In this document: positions 16,582 to 25,759 of the stretch, in pieces
Numbering within the stretch: position 1 is the stretch's first letter
How the letters are laid out: each line of letters starts with the position of its first letter
From: Christensenellaceae bacterium
GTDB taxonomy: Bacteria > Bacillota > Clostridia > Christensenellales > Borkfalkiaceae
DNA: 64,000 nt
Reading direction: 5' to 3'
NCBI GenBank assembly: GCA_948890655.1
Contig: CAQTYU010000008.1
Location: 1 to 64,000, forward strand
The notes under the pieces: model-generated
Seen by the model: only the letters and a program-made list of their open reading frames with translations
Told to the model about the DNA's origin: nothing
Databases searched by the model: none
Program-made: the position numbers and the translations under genes

Positions 16582-16842
16582 ATGAAATCAATAATAGAAG
16601 AAATTTATTTGAATAAGCAATGTGAAGAGGATACTGAAGAAACCGAAAATTACTGGAAGATACATAAAGAGGTAGAGGAAGTAATCGAGCGGATAAAAAT
16701 TTTGTTGCCGCAAGCGCAAAAGGAACAAATTAACAAGCTTTATAATTTAATGTGCAGTCTCGGCAACGAGCGCGGACTTTACGCCTATAAACAGGGCTTT
16801 AAGGAAGGCGTCCTCATTGCTTTTGAGACATTTAATTCCTGA
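16582..16842 (+). CDS. small helical protein under Xre control, possibly DUF6809-like
   Basis: 86 residues, acidic and helical, with no membrane segment. The N-terminus (MKSIIEEIYLN) and the C-terminal YKQGFKEGVLIAFE resemble the DUF6809 group of small Firmicute proteins, but I can only judge this from memory. The ATG at 16582 follows AAGGAG (16569-16574) by 7 bases; the longer open frame upstream covers the promoter. Its divergent partner is the Xre gene at 16500, so this is probably the regulated output of that module. Confidence 0.72.
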   Translation: MKSIIEEIYLNKQCEEDTEETENYWKIHKEVEEVIERIKILLPQAQKEQINKLYNLMCSLGNERGLYAYKQGFKEGVLIAFETFNS

Positions 16843-16847
16843 CAAGC

Positions 16848-16890
16848 AAAAATCCCGCGGGGAACAACGTCTGTTCCCCGCGGGATTTTT
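16848..16890. terminator. bidirectional terminator between the 16582 gene and dapB
   Basis: A perfect 19-bp stem (16848-16866 with 16872-16890), loop ACGTC, with A/T ends for both directions. It separates convergent genes. Confidence 0.92.
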
Positions 16891-16903
16891 ATAGCGCTGA
16901 AAT

Positions 16904-17659
16904 TTACAAATTTTCCAAAACGTCCGTCATATCGTAAAGTCCGGCGCTTTTGCCGCAAATCCATTTTGCCGCCTTAATTGCGCCCGCCGCAAACACTTTT
17001 TTAGACCGCGCCGAGTGCGAAATCGTTACAATTTCATCCTCGCCCGCAAACATAACCTCGTGCTCGCCCACAATCGTTCCGCCGCGCACTGCGTGTATTC
17101 CGATTTCGTTTCCGCGCTTTCCAACCGCGCCCTCGCGGCCGTTCAAATACGGTTTGCCCCCGTCGTATGCCGCGTTTACGCTCTCGGCAAGCATCAATGC
17201 CGTGCCCGAAGGCGCGTCAACCTTTTTATTGTGATGTCTTTCTATTATCTCTATGTCAAATTTCTCACCCAGCGTTTGCGCGGCTTCTTTAACCAGTTTT
17301 ACAATCAGGTTCACGCCCAACGAAAAGTTCGCCGTTTTAAAAACCGCCGTCTTTTTCGCCGCGTCGTTTATCATTTTAATATGCTCGTCCGTGTACCCCG
17401 TCGCCGCCAACACCACGGGTTTTTTGTTTTTAACCGCCCACTCAAGCTCATCCTTCAAAACGGCGGGGGAGGAAAAGTCCACAACAACGTCCGCAGGTGT
17501 GCAAACGTCGCTAAACGAGGCATATACCGGCACTTTTACGCCTTCCGGAGCCCTTAAATCAACCCCGCAAACCACTTCCGTTTCGCCGTCCTCGGCGCAA
17601 ATATTCAAAACGTTTCCGCCCATTGCGCCGCCTATTCCGCAAATTAAAATCTTTACCAT
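16904..17659 (-). CDS. dapB: 4-hydroxy-tetrahydrodipicolinate reductase
   Basis: Reduces the DapA product to tetrahydrodipicolinate with NAD(P)H in lysine/diaminopimelate synthesis. The nucleotide-binding GxxGxMG is at the N-terminus (CGIGGAMGGN), and the signature ERHHNKKVDAPSGTA is in the middle. The length of 251 residues is normal. It overlaps the 3' end of dapA by 7 bases and is the last gene of the asd-dapA-dapB transcript controlled by the lysine riboswitch. Confidence 0.95.
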   Translation of the reverse strand: MVKILICGIGGAMGGNVLNICAEDGETEVVCGVDLRAPEGVKVPVYASFSDVCTPADVVVDFSSPAVLKDELEWAVKNKKPVVLAATGYTDEHIKMINDAAKKTAVFKTANFSLGVNLIVKLVKEAAQTLGEKFDIEIIERHHNKKVDAPSGTALMLAESVNAAYDGGKPYLNGREGAVGKRGNEIGIHAVRGGTIVGEHEVMFAGEDEIVTISHSARSKKVFAAGAIKAAKWICGKSAGLYDMTDVLENL

Positions 17660-18543
17660 ACTTTTTTTAACCCCGCGTTATCAATCGCGTTCTGTAAAAT
17701 CACCTTGTTTTTGTCCTCAAGCTCGCTAAGGGGCGAACGCGGCGTTCCCGCCTTAAATCCAAGCATATTATAGGCAGCCTTTACCGGTATGGGGTTCACT
17801 TCCAAAAAGCAAGCGTCTTCCAAAGGCAACAAAAAGTCCTGCACTTCGTTCGCTTCGTCAAGTTTACCATCCCTTACAAGGTTATACATCTTTTTAACAA
17901 GCGCGGGCGCAATGTTCGAGGTAACCGAAATTAATCCCGCTCCGCCTATGGCAAGCATTGGCAAATTCAAAAAGTCCTCGCCGGAATACAAATCCATTTT
18001 CCCGCGGATTCTTCGCATCGTCTCGCATACCTGCGCCATATTGCCGCTCGCTTCCTTTATTCCCGCCATATTAGGCAGCGTAGCCAGTTTTTCCGCCGTT
18101 TCGGGCAGTATGTTAACGGCAGTGCGCGAGGGCACGTTATAAGCGATTACGGGAATTTTAACCGCCGCGCAAACCGCTTTGTAATATTCAAAAAGTCCCG
18201 CCTGCGTGCATTTGTTATAATAGGGGGTAACCACCAGAACGCCGTCCGCACCCAGCTCTTCGGCGCGTTTCGAAGCCGCAACCGCTTTTGCAGTGTCGTT
18301 ACTGCCCGTGCCTATTATAATTTTAATCCGCCCCGCGGCTTTTTTAACGGCGTATTTAATGGTTTCAACCTTTTCGTCCTCGGTCATTGTCGCGGGTTCG
18401 CCCGTCGTTCCCAAAACCACTAAAGCGTCGGTGCCGCCGTCAATCTGGTATTCAATCATCTTGCCGAACTCTTCAAAGTTCACGCCGCGTTTGTCAAAGG
18501 GCGTAATCATCGCCGTAATAATCCCGTTACAAAATCCAATCAT
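17653..18543 (-). CDS. dapA: 4-hydroxy-tetrahydrodipicolinate synthase
   Basis: Condenses pyruvate with aspartate semialdehyde. The family motif GTTGEPATM is near residue 45, the Tyr of AYNVPSRT is near 134, and the Schiff-base lysine is in GIKEASGN (near 162). It is 296 residues long, of normal length. The ATG follows AGAGG on the minus strand. In Firmicutes the pathway supplies lysine, peptidoglycan diaminopimelate and, in spores, dipicolinate. Confidence 0.96.
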   Translation of the reverse strand: MIGFCNGIITAMITPFDKRGVNFEEFGKMIEYQIDGGTDALVVLGTTGEPATMTEDEKVETIKYAVKKAAGRIKIIIGTGSNDTAKAVAASKRAEELGADGVLVVTPYYNKCTQAGLFEYYKAVCAAVKIPVIAYNVPSRTAVNILPETAEKLATLPNMAGIKEASGNMAQVCETMRRIRGKMDLYSGEDFLNLPMLAIGGAGLISVTSNIAPALVKKMYNLVRDGKLDEANEVQDFLLPLEDACFLEVNPIPVKAAYNMLGFKAGTPRSPLSELEDKNKVILQNAIDNAGLKKVW

Positions 18544-18645
18544 TATAAACCTCTTTTTGTTTTCAAAATAACCGCGTACTCCCCGCGTATTTTAAATTAC
18601 CCCGTATATATATTGTAATCAATTGCATTCGCAAATGTTCCGTTC

Positions 18646-19728
18646 TCAGTCAAAATACCCTTTCGCCGCAAGCAGTTCGGCAAGTAAAACCGCGCCGCCC
18701 GCCGCGCCCCGCAGAGTGTTGTGCGAAAATCCGATAAATTTGTAATCGAACAAATTATCCTCGCGGAGTCTCCCCGCGCAAACCGCCATTCCGTTTTCGG
18801 TATATCTGTCAAGCTTGGGCTGCGGGCGGTTGTCTTCCTCGAAATAGTGAATAAATTTAGCGGGGGCGGAGGGCAGTTTCAATGTCTGCGGTTCGCCGTA
18901 AAAATCTGCCCACGCCTTCAAAATTTCTTCCTTTGCCGGCTTTTTTTCAAACTTCACAAAGCACGCGGCCGTGTGCCCGTCCGAAACAGGCACCCTCACG
19001 CACTGCGCCGTGATAACGGGCGCCGCCGCGGGCACAATTTTTCCGTTTACAACCTCACCCCAGATTTTAAGCGGCTCCTTTTCGCTCTTTTCTTCCTCGC
19101 CGCCGATGTAGGGTATAACGTTATCCAAAATTTCGGGCATAGTCTCAAAAGTCTTGCCCGCGCCCGAAATCGCCTGATATGTGCACACAGCCGCGCTTAC
19201 AATGCCGAATTTTTTCAAAGGGTGCAAAAGCGGCACGTAAGACTGAAGGGAGCAGTTGCTCTTAACCGCCACAAATCCGCGCTTCGTTCCAAGCCGTTTT
19301 CTCTGCGCGTTTATAACAAGCAGATGTTCCGCGTTTATTTCGGGAATAATCATCGGCACGTCGTCCGTAAAACGGTGCGCCGAATTGTTCGAAACTATCG
19401 GACACTCAAGCTTTGCATAGGACGTTTCAAGTTCCTTTATGTCGTCTTTCGGCATATTCACCGCGCAAAAGCAAAAATCAACCGATTTTGCAATGGTTTT
19501 CATATCCGCCGCCGCGTCCATAACCGTAACGTCCGCAAATTTTGCGGGCATAGGCTCGGCAAGATGCCACTTTTTAACGGCGTCCTTATATTTTTTGCCT
19601 GCCGAAGATGCCGAAGCCGCAAGGCAAGCAACCTCGAATTGCGGATGATTTTCCAAAAGCAGTAAAAATCTCTGCCCGACCATTCCGGTGGCGCCTATCA
19701 CGCCCACCTTATATTTTTTTGAACTCAT
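18646..19728 (-). CDS. asd: aspartate-semialdehyde dehydrogenase
   Basis: Forms aspartate semialdehyde from aspartyl phosphate. It has the nucleotide-binding GATGMVGQRF at the N-terminus, catalytic Cys159 in KSNCSLQ, the active-site GAGKTFE segment and the His of SDGHTAA. It belongs to the archaeal/fungal-type branch by these motifs (360 residues). The ATG at 19728 is 5 bases after AAGGAG; a GTG two codons earlier overlaps that site. It is the first gene behind the lysine riboswitch. Confidence 0.94.
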   Translation of the reverse strand: MSSKKYKVGVIGATGMVGQRFLLLLENHPQFEVACLAASASSAGKKYKDAVKKWHLAEPMPAKFADVTVMDAAADMKTIAKSVDFCFCAVNMPKDDIKELETSYAKLECPIVSNNSAHRFTDDVPMIIPEINAEHLLVINAQRKRLGTKRGFVAVKSNCSLQSYVPLLHPLKKFGIVSAAVCTYQAISGAGKTFETMPEILDNVIPYIGGEEEKSEKEPLKIWGEVVNGKIVPAAAPVITAQCVRVPVSDGHTAACFVKFEKKPAKEEILKAWADFYGEPQTLKLPSAPAKFIHYFEEDNRPQPKLDRYTENGMAVCAGRLREDNLFDYKFIGFSHNTLRGAAGGAVLLAELLAAKGYFD

Positions 19729-19744
19729 AATCACTCCTTAAAAA

Positions 19745-19771
19745 ATAAAAAAGACAGCTCCGCGCTGTCTC
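19745..19771 (-). terminator. lysine-riboswitch terminator in front of asd
   Basis: On the minus strand AGACAGC (19770-19764) pairs with GCTGTCT (19758-19752) and is followed by TTTTTTATTTT. It lies between the aptamer and asd, so it is the expression platform. Confidence 0.85.
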
Positions 19772-19798
19772 CGAATTTGTCAAAAAACAATAAAAACG

Positions 19799-19971
19799 GC
19801 ATTAGCGCAACACTAAAAGTGACAGTCGCAAGGGTATTAACCCGTGCGCCCGACGCAGGTTAAGGAAACCCGCATCTCGGCGGAGGCGCCCTTTTGCCGC
19901 AGCCTCATCGGAATTTCCCTTAAAAATTCCTTCGTCCACGGTTACTTTTGCCCGTCCGCTCCTCTGAATGC
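19799..19971 (-). ncRNA. lysine riboswitch (L box)
   Basis: On the minus strand the leader reads AGAGGAGCG...AAAGTAACC...AAGGGAAATTCCGATGAGG...CGCCGA...GCGACTGTCAC, which are the conserved L-box segments in the right order. P1 is closed by GCATT (19971-19967) and AATGC (19803-19799). A terminator follows. Lysine binding should terminate transcription before asd-dapA-dapB. Confidence 0.92.
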
Positions 19972-19977
19972 AAAAAG

Positions 19978-20006
19978 ATGATAACACATAATTATTAAAA
20001 AGTAAA
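19978..20006 (-). promoter_or_regulatory. promoter of the lysine riboswitch and dap operon
   Basis: Minus strand: TTTACT (20006-20001), 17 bases, TATCAT (19983-19978). Confidence 0.6.
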
Positions 20007-20071
20007 CAGATTTCGCTGTTAAAATACGTAAACATAGTTTACATTTCTTCCCAAACCGCGCGCAAAAATTA

Positions 20072-20100
20072 TTGACATCGCTTTTTTATTATAGTAAAAT
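20072..20100 (+). promoter_or_regulatory. promoter of the large surface protein gene
   Basis: TTGACA (20072-20077), 17 bases, TAAAAT (20095-20100). It is back-to-back with the dap operon promoter. Confidence 0.75.
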
Positions 20101-20183
20101 AATCAGGTACAATTATTTTGCGTACGGCTGTACGCGGAAATTCAATTAAATGAGCGCCTTAACGGCGCGGATGTGAGAAAGAT

Positions 20184-22712
20184 ATGAAGTCTTTAAAAAT
20201 CAGATTAAGTATAATTTTGGCGCTTGCCGTAGCGTTTCTGGCGGCTTTGGGCGCGTTTTTCGGCACGGGCATGTTTGCCAGTGCGGACAGAGACACCACT
20301 GTGGACGGCTCGTCCACAACACTTTTCAACGCTTCTGCCGGCGCCGAACTCCGTGCGCACGAACAGTCCGGTAACGGCGATGAAAAAGAATATTATACTA
20401 TGTTCGCCATCAAAGAAAAGGACGGCGTAATTTCTTATAAAAAGCATCTCGCGTACACCTGGTATCAGAACGTTGCAAAAACAACCGAAACGGAAGGCGA
20501 GGGCGAAGGCGCCGTCGAAAAAGAGGTGGAGGATATAAAAAATCCCGTCCGCGGCGATAAAGGCTATTTTAAAATGGAAGTCGGTTTCGAAACTCTCGAC
20601 TTTGAAAGATTCGTAATAAAATTCGAAAGCCAGCAATATTACAAAACCAAGGATGAAAAAACTTCCAATTACGTTATATTCGTTCCCGCAACCGAAGACG
20701 GCAAAGTAAACGTAATAATAACCGATAATAAAAACGAAAAAAATCTCACGTCCGATACGGTTCTGGATAAAAACCGCATAAAGATAGAGTTTACCGAAAA
20801 AACTGCCGACGGCTACGCCGTAAAAGTTTCCGACGAAACCGCAGCCGTAACGGGCGCTTTCGTAAACGTCGGCGGCACCCATGCAAAATATACAACGACG
20901 TCTTCTCTTACGGTCGTTCCTCTTTCGTTCGAAGCGGAACTTAAAACCCCTGCCGAGGGGGAAAGCGCAAAACCCGCGCTTATGACTTTATACGAACTCA
21001 ACGGACAGAGCTTCAAACTCAAATCCGCTTCCAAAGAGGACGACAACGATTACTATACCGGCACAACCGTAGTGGACAACACTCCTCCCGTGCTTTGTAT
21101 CGACGGTAACGTTTCCTTCATAAAGAGCGGCGAACAGATTAAATTCAATTACACTGTAATAGACGTTCTCCAATCAAGCCCCAGCAGCACGCTTTCCTAT
21201 TATATTCTTACCGAAAAGCAGGCTAAGGGAGAAGTCGAAAATTTTAATCCCGAAGATATGTCGGATAATAAACTTTTCACCGAAGTAACGTCGGGTACCG
21301 TACAGCGCGTAATTCCCCGCGTAGAACACTATGTTCCCCAAACGGCGGATTATAACACCCCTAAATTTGATGAAAACGTAAAGGTCACGGCGGCGGTCAA
21401 AGCGTTTATAAAGCTTACCGACTATTCCTATACGGGCGGTCAGTCAACTTATGTGCTTGTAGACTGGTATGCCGAACCCGACCTTCTCTTAACGATTGAC
21501 GGCAAAAAATACCTCGCGGTAGCAAACGACGAAATCGGAGCAACGTTCAATTACAACGAAGAGGATTCTTCGGGTTCGGAAACTGTAATAAAGAGCAATC
21601 CGAACAGCGCGCAGTGGAAAGCGGTTGTAGAAGCTTACCAAAAAGAAGTAAACAAAGCGGCAAAAGGTTTAAAAGCAGGCAGCAAAAACTATTTCTATCT
21701 GCCCGCGTTTGACCATATCGAAGTTGCCGAAAACACTTACAGCAGTCTTTTATCCGATAAAATAACCGCATACGAAGACCTGTCCTTTTCCATATATTAT
21801 AATAACGGTTCACAGCAGTCGCCGGTAACAGGCAAAAAATACAACGATTTGTCCATTCCCATCACCAAAGAAGGCGACTACGGTTTCACGATTTACGCTC
21901 AGGATGCGGCAAGCGGAAAGATGTATTATCTGGATGAACAGGGTGAAAAACAGGAATTTGCGTCAAGCGAAATCTGGGATTTGCGCGGGGATACCGATAA
22001 AAACGATTCCGGTATAAGCAAGAGCGATTACCTCCCCTGGTTTACGTTCCACGTAGGTGCGGCTCAGCTAAGTATAGAGGAGCCCAAGGAGCAGGATATA
22101 GCGTACGTCGATAATTCCAAGAGTGTCTCATTCGAAATTAACGGCGTTTCAGGTTCGTATACTTCAACTTACACGCTTTATCTTTTCGACAGTGCCGAAT
22201 ATTACAATTATGCCGAAGAAGCGTTGACGTACGAAAAGTTTATGGAATTAAAACAACAGCTTTTCGAAAACACTGCTTTTAAAGACGCAAACGGCAACGC
22301 GGTAAACAGCCGCAGATGGTTCGAAACGATTCAGATAACCTCCGGAAACAACAGTGTTGACGTGAACAGTGCGGATTATAAAAAGTACGAAGAATATAAG
22401 TGGGACGGTTCCGGTAGCTTTACTCCCAAAACCCCCAACACGTTCTATCTTGTAACATGCGAAGTTAAGGGAACCGACGGACAGGCGGATAAAGCTTATA
22501 TGGGCATTGCCGCGGCTCCCAAAGTGCGTGATTTGGCCGGCGAAGACACCTGGGTACAGGACAATATGACTTCTGTCATTCTCCTTTGCATCGCGGGTGC
22601 GTCGCTTATCGGCATTGTGCTTCTTCTTGTAATCAAACCCAAGGATAAGGGCGACGTTGACGAGGGCTTTGAAACCGAACGGGTTAAAAAACCCCGCAAA
22701 ACCAAAAAGTAA
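20184..22712 (+). CDS. large membrane-anchored surface protein, function unknown
   Basis: 842 residues. A signal peptide (residues 1-32, basic start then a hydrophobic core ending at FASA-D) leads into a long extracellular region rich in Tyr, Asp, Lys and Thr with beta-strand character. One segment beginning DNTPPVL near residue 295 has the look of an Ig-like or cadherin-like start. A single transmembrane helix lies near 795-815, followed by a basic cytoplasmic tail (KKPRKTKK). There is no LPxTG motif. I cannot name a family. The gene is monocistronic, with its own promoter and terminator. Confidence 0.75.
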   Translation: MKSLKIRLSIILALAVAFLAALGAFFGTGMFASADRDTTVDGSSTTLFNASAGAELRAHEQSGNGDEKEYYTMFAIKEKDGVISYKKHLAYTWYQNVAKTTETEGEGEGAVEKEVEDIKNPVRGDKGYFKMEVGFETLDFERFVIKFESQQYYKTKDEKTSNYVIFVPATEDGKVNVIITDNKNEKNLTSDTVLDKNRIKIEFTEKTADGYAVKVSDETAAVTGAFVNVGGTHAKYTTTSSLTVVPLSFEAELKTPAEGESAKPALMTLYELNGQSFKLKSASKEDDNDYYTGTTVVDNTPPVLCIDGNVSFIKSGEQIKFNYTVIDVLQSSPSSTLSYYILTEKQAKGEVENFNPEDMSDNKLFTEVTSGTVQRVIPRVEHYVPQTADYNTPKFDENVKVTAAVKAFIKLTDYSYTGGQSTYVLVDWYAEPDLLLTIDGKKYLAVANDEIGATFNYNEEDSSGSETVIKSNPNSAQWKAVVEAYQKEVNKAAKGLKAGSKNYFYLPAFDHIEVAENTYSSLLSDKITAYEDLSFSIYYNNGSQQSPVTGKKYNDLSIPITKEGDYGFTIYAQDAASGKMYYLDEQGEKQEFASSEIWDLRGDTDKNDSGISKSDYLPWFTFHVGAAQLSIEEPKEQDIAYVDNSKSVSFEINGVSGSYTSTYTLYLFDSAEYYNYAEEALTYEKFMELKQQLFENTAFKDANGNAVNSRRWFETIQITSGNNSVDVNSADYKKYEEYKWDGSGSFTPKTPNTFYLVTCEVKGTDGQADKAYMGIAAAPKVRDLAGEDTWVQDNMTSVILLCIAGASLIGIVLLLVIKPKDKGDVDEGFETERVKKPRKTKK

Positions 22713-22730
22713 TAATTAAATATTTCCGCA

Positions 22731-22763
22731 GCCGGAGCTTTATTAAAGCTCCGGCGCTTTTTT
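22731..22763 (+). terminator. terminator after the surface protein gene
   Basis: An 11-bp stem, GCCGGAGCTTT (22731-22741) with AAAGCTCCGGC (22745-22755), followed by GCTTTTTT. Confidence 0.92.
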
Positions 22764-22835
22764 ATAAAAAAATCCGCCGCTCCTGTTTCGGTTTTTCCAC
22801 CGTTAAAAATTTTCTTTAAAAATTTCGTAATCTGC

Positions 22836-22864
22836 TTGACTTTGGCAACTTTGTATACTATTAT
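22836..22864 (+). promoter_or_regulatory. promoter of the ArsR / metal ATPase operon
   Basis: TTGACT (22836-22841), 17 bases, TATTAT (22859-22864). Confidence 0.75.
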
Positions 22865-22871
22865 AGTATTA

Positions 22872-22895
22872 TCATATGAATATAACTTCATATGA
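22872..22895. promoter_or_regulatory. ArsR/SmtB-type operator
   Basis: A perfect 9-bp inverted repeat, TCATATGAA (22872-22880) and TTCATATGA (22887-22895), with a 6-base spacer, at the expected transcription start. It matches the ATATGAA-N6-TTCATAT type known for CadC/SmtB/CzrA. Confidence 0.85.
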
Positions 22896-22927
22896 TATAA
22901 ATAAACGGATAACCAAAAGGAGTATAT

Positions 22928-23296
22928 ATGAACGAAATAATTAAAAATAAAGTATGCGACGAAGAAGAATTGCATAAAGAGCGAATAAAGACCGCGCTCG
23001 AAGCAATGCCGTCCGAAGAGAACGTCAGGGAAATGGCGGAGCGCTTTAAAGCGCTTTCCGAAGCTTCGCGCCTCAGAATATTGCTCGCTCTTTCCGGCGG
23101 CGAGCTATGTGTCGAACACATTACCGAAGCTGTCGGCGGACTTCAGAGCGCCGTTTCACACCAACTCAAAACACTCAGGTTAAACAAAATCGTCAAGTGC
23201 AGAAGGGATGGCAAAAAAGTCCTTTATTCCGTTTCGGACGAGCACGTTCTCACAATGATAAGCGTTGCAAAGGAGCATCTGAACTGCAATGAGTAA
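22928..23296 (+). CDS. ArsR/SmtB-family metal-sensing repressor
   Basis: 122 residues with a winged HTH: ALSEASRLRILLALSGGELCV starts the domain (described in part), and QSAVSHQLKTLR is the recognition region. One Cys (C60 in ELCVEH) and a Cys/Asp-rich N-terminus (KNKVCDEEE) and C-terminal H-x-x-C-N-E-like end (EHLNCNE) could hold metal, as in CadC. It probably represses itself and the downstream ATPase until Zn, Cd or Pb binds. The ATG at 22928 follows AAAGGAG, and the 3' end overlaps the ATPase gene by 8 bases. Confidence 0.9.
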   Translation: MNEIIKNKVCDEEELHKERIKTALEAMPSEENVREMAERFKALSEASRLRILLALSGGELCVEHITEAVGGLQSAVSHQLKTLRLNKIVKCRRDGKKVLYSVSDEHVLTMISVAKEHLNCNE

Positions 23297-25700
23297 CGTA
23301 ATCAAAATAAGCGGTCTCGATTGCGCCAACTGCGCGCGCGAGCTTGAAGAAGAATTGCAAAAAATAAAGGGAGTAATATCGGTAACCGTAGACTTTATGG
23401 CGCAGAAAGTTCACTGCGATTGCACGGACGCCGCGCTTGAAAAAGTCGTTTACTGTTGCGCTCACTTCGAAGAAGTAAAAGTGGAGGAAGTTATTCCCTC
23501 AAACCTGCCAGTCGAACCCGCCGTAAAATCCGATATTTGCGGACGTGACGACTGTGACTGCCATAATCATAGCCACGCGGACGAAATCGCGCAAACTCCG
23601 CGTGTATACGGCGAAAAAATCAAAATTGCAAACCTCTGTTGCGCCAACTGTGCGCGTGAACTGGAAGAAGAACTCAACAAAATCGAGGGCGTTTCTGCAA
23701 CCGTCGATTTCATCAATATGCGCGTCTTATTAAACGCACAAACTTCCGCCTCGCGTGAAAAGGCGGTTTACACCATAACACACTTCGAAGACGTAAAAAT
23801 CGTTGACGGCAAAGCGCCGCAAAAAAACATAATTAAAACACATTTAAAGGACGTAATTTTAATTGCCGTTTCAATAGCGCTCTTCATCCCCGCGCTTGTT
23901 TTGCAACTTACCGGTACGACCGAAGAACTTGCAGGCAAAATTTCCGCATGGGTTCTTTACGGATTGTCCTATCTCGTAATCGGTCATCCGGTGCTTGTCA
24001 ATACGGCGAAAAATATAGTTAAAGGCAAAATTTTCGACGAAAACTTTTTAATGACAATTGCCTCTATCGGTGCCATTGCTCTGGGTATATTCGCGGGCGA
24101 CGGCTTTGTCGAAGGCGTTGCCGTTATGCTTTTGTATCAGATAGGCGAACTTTTACAGTCCGTTGCGGTCGGTTCTTCGCGCAATTCAATTTCCGCGCTT
24201 ATGGACTTGAAAAGCGACTTTGCAACGCTTGTCGAAAACGGCGTTCAGCGCGTAATATCCCCCGACGAATTGCGTTTGGGCGACAAAATTTTAATTAAAG
24301 CCGGCGAAAAGGTACCCGTGGATTGCCGCGTAATAAACGGCGGAACTTCACTCGATATGAAGAGTTTAAACGGCGAGCCTCTCCCCCGCGACGTAAAAGA
24401 GGGCGACGAAATTCTTTCCGGCAGCATAAATCTTTCAAAGGTAATCGAAGCCGAGGTTATAAGAGAATACAAAAATTCCGCCGCGGCAAAAATTTTGGAG
24501 CTGGTCGAAAATTCCACGGCGAAAAAATCCAAACCCGAAAAGTTCATAACAAAGTTCGCAAAATATTACACGCCCGCAGTCTGCGTCGCGGCGGTAATCG
24601 TCGCTGCGCTCGTTCCCACGGTAATATGCGCCGTCTACGGCGTTTTCGGATGGGAAACGTATCAGACCTGGATATACAAAGCGCTCAACTTCCTCGTAAT
24701 TTCGTGCCCTTGCGCTCTGGTAATATCCGTTCCGCTTTCCTACTTCGGCGGAATAGGCAGGTGCGCTAAATCGGGTATTTTGGTCAAAGGCTCCACGTGC
24801 CTTGACGAGCTTGCGCTTTCAACGGTTGCCGCTTTCGATAAAACCGGCACTCTCACCGAAGGTTCTTTCACAATAACCGGCTATACAGGCGAAAACGCTC
24901 TCGCCCTTGCCGCCGCGGCAGAAAAATTTTCGTCCCATCCCATAGCGGCGGCGTTTGCGGATATCCAAACGGAATACTCAGCGCAAAACGTCGAAGAAAT
25001 CGCAGGCAAAGGTGTAAAATGTACTGTAAACGGCAAACTTCTTTTATGCGGCAACGCAAAACTTTTACAGGAAAACGACGTTGTTTTTACTCCTGTGCAA
25101 AGTGTGTCAACCCTCGTATACGTCGCGTTTAACGGCGTTTTCGAAGGCACGGTGCAAATTGACGACAAATTAAAGGACGGCGTAAAGGAAGCTATTCAAA
25201 ATCTCAAACGCGGCGGCGTCACCCGCACCGTAATGCTTACCGGCGATTTGCCCGAACGCGCTGAAATTATCGCCGGCGAAGCGGGGCTCGACGGCTTTAA
25301 AGCCGGGCTTTTGCCGGGTGAAAAACTTACCGAAGCCGTTGAACTCAAAAAGAACGGAAAACTTATATACGTCGGCGACGGCGTCAACGACGCCCCCGTG
25401 ATGACCGCGGCGGACTGCGCCGTGTCGATGGGTAAGGTCGGTTCCGGCGCGGCAATCGAAGCCAGCGACGTGGTTTTAGTGTCCGACAATATAGCGCTTC
25501 TCCCCAAGGGAAGAAAAATAGCCAAGGGCACGCGCAGAATAGTAGTCGAAAACATAACCGGTTCGCTTCTCGTCAAACTTGCAATTATGGCTCTCAGCAT
25601 AGGGATTGCAGGCTTCCCGTTAATTATTTCGGTTGTGGCGGACGTGGGCGTAATGCTCCTTGCCGTTATAAACGCCATGCGTACGGCTTTAATAAAATAA
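23289..25700 (+). CDS. P1B-type heavy-metal ATPase (Zn/Cd/Pb exporter type) with two HMA domains
   Basis: 803 residues in the membrane. Two N-terminal metal-binding domains have CANC motifs (residues about 12 and 118) and are similar to each other (CANCARELEEEL in both). A His/Cys/Asp-rich linker lies between them (DDCDCHNHSHADE). Transmembrane helices start near 185. The metal-binding SCPCALV helix points to the Zn/Cd/Pb class, followed by the phosphorylation motif DKTGTLTEG, the SSHPIA His-Pro motif and GDGVNDAP. Co-transcribed with the ArsR gene. Confidence 0.93.
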   Translation: MSNVIKISGLDCANCARELEEELQKIKGVISVTVDFMAQKVHCDCTDAALEKVVYCCAHFEEVKVEEVIPSNLPVEPAVKSDICGRDDCDCHNHSHADEIAQTPRVYGEKIKIANLCCANCARELEEELNKIEGVSATVDFINMRVLLNAQTSASREKAVYTITHFEDVKIVDGKAPQKNIIKTHLKDVILIAVSIALFIPALVLQLTGTTEELAGKISAWVLYGLSYLVIGHPVLVNTAKNIVKGKIFDENFLMTIASIGAIALGIFAGDGFVEGVAVMLLYQIGELLQSVAVGSSRNSISALMDLKSDFATLVENGVQRVISPDELRLGDKILIKAGEKVPVDCRVINGGTSLDMKSLNGEPLPRDVKEGDEILSGSINLSKVIEAEVIREYKNSAAAKILELVENSTAKKSKPEKFITKFAKYYTPAVCVAAVIVAALVPTVICAVYGVFGWETYQTWIYKALNFLVISCPCALVISVPLSYFGGIGRCAKSGILVKGSTCLDELALSTVAAFDKTGTLTEGSFTITGYTGENALALAAAAEKFSSHPIAAAFADIQTEYSAQNVEEIAGKGVKCTVNGKLLLCGNAKLLQENDVVFTPVQSVSTLVYVAFNGVFEGTVQIDDKLKDGVKEAIQNLKRGGVTRTVMLTGDLPERAEIIAGEAGLDGFKAGLLPGEKLTEAVELKKNGKLIYVGDGVNDAPVMTAADCAVSMGKVGSGAAIEASDVVLVSDNIALLPKGRKIAKGTRRIVVENITGSLLVKLAIMALSIGIAGFPLIISVVADVGVMLLAVINAMRTALIK

Positions 25701-25721
25701 ATTTTCAAAAAATCCGACAAA

Positions 25722-25759
25722 ATTCGGCAACCCCCTTTCAAATGGTTGCCGAATCTTTT
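25722..25759 (+). terminator. terminator after the metal ATPase gene
   Basis: An 11-bp stem, ATTCGGCAACC (25722-25732) with GGTTGCCGAAT (25744-25754), then CTTTTATTT. The next promoter's -35 overlaps its right arm. Confidence 0.85.

Noticed and set aside
18721..19665. A long open frame (314 codons) on the plus strand opposite asd
   Set aside because: It is antisense to a clear asd with intact catalytic motifs, is Arg/His-rich as expected of a codon shadow, and has no ribosome site.
19802..20035. A minus-strand open frame of 77 codons upstream of asd
   Set aside because: It coincides with the lysine riboswitch, so the conservation there is RNA, not protein.
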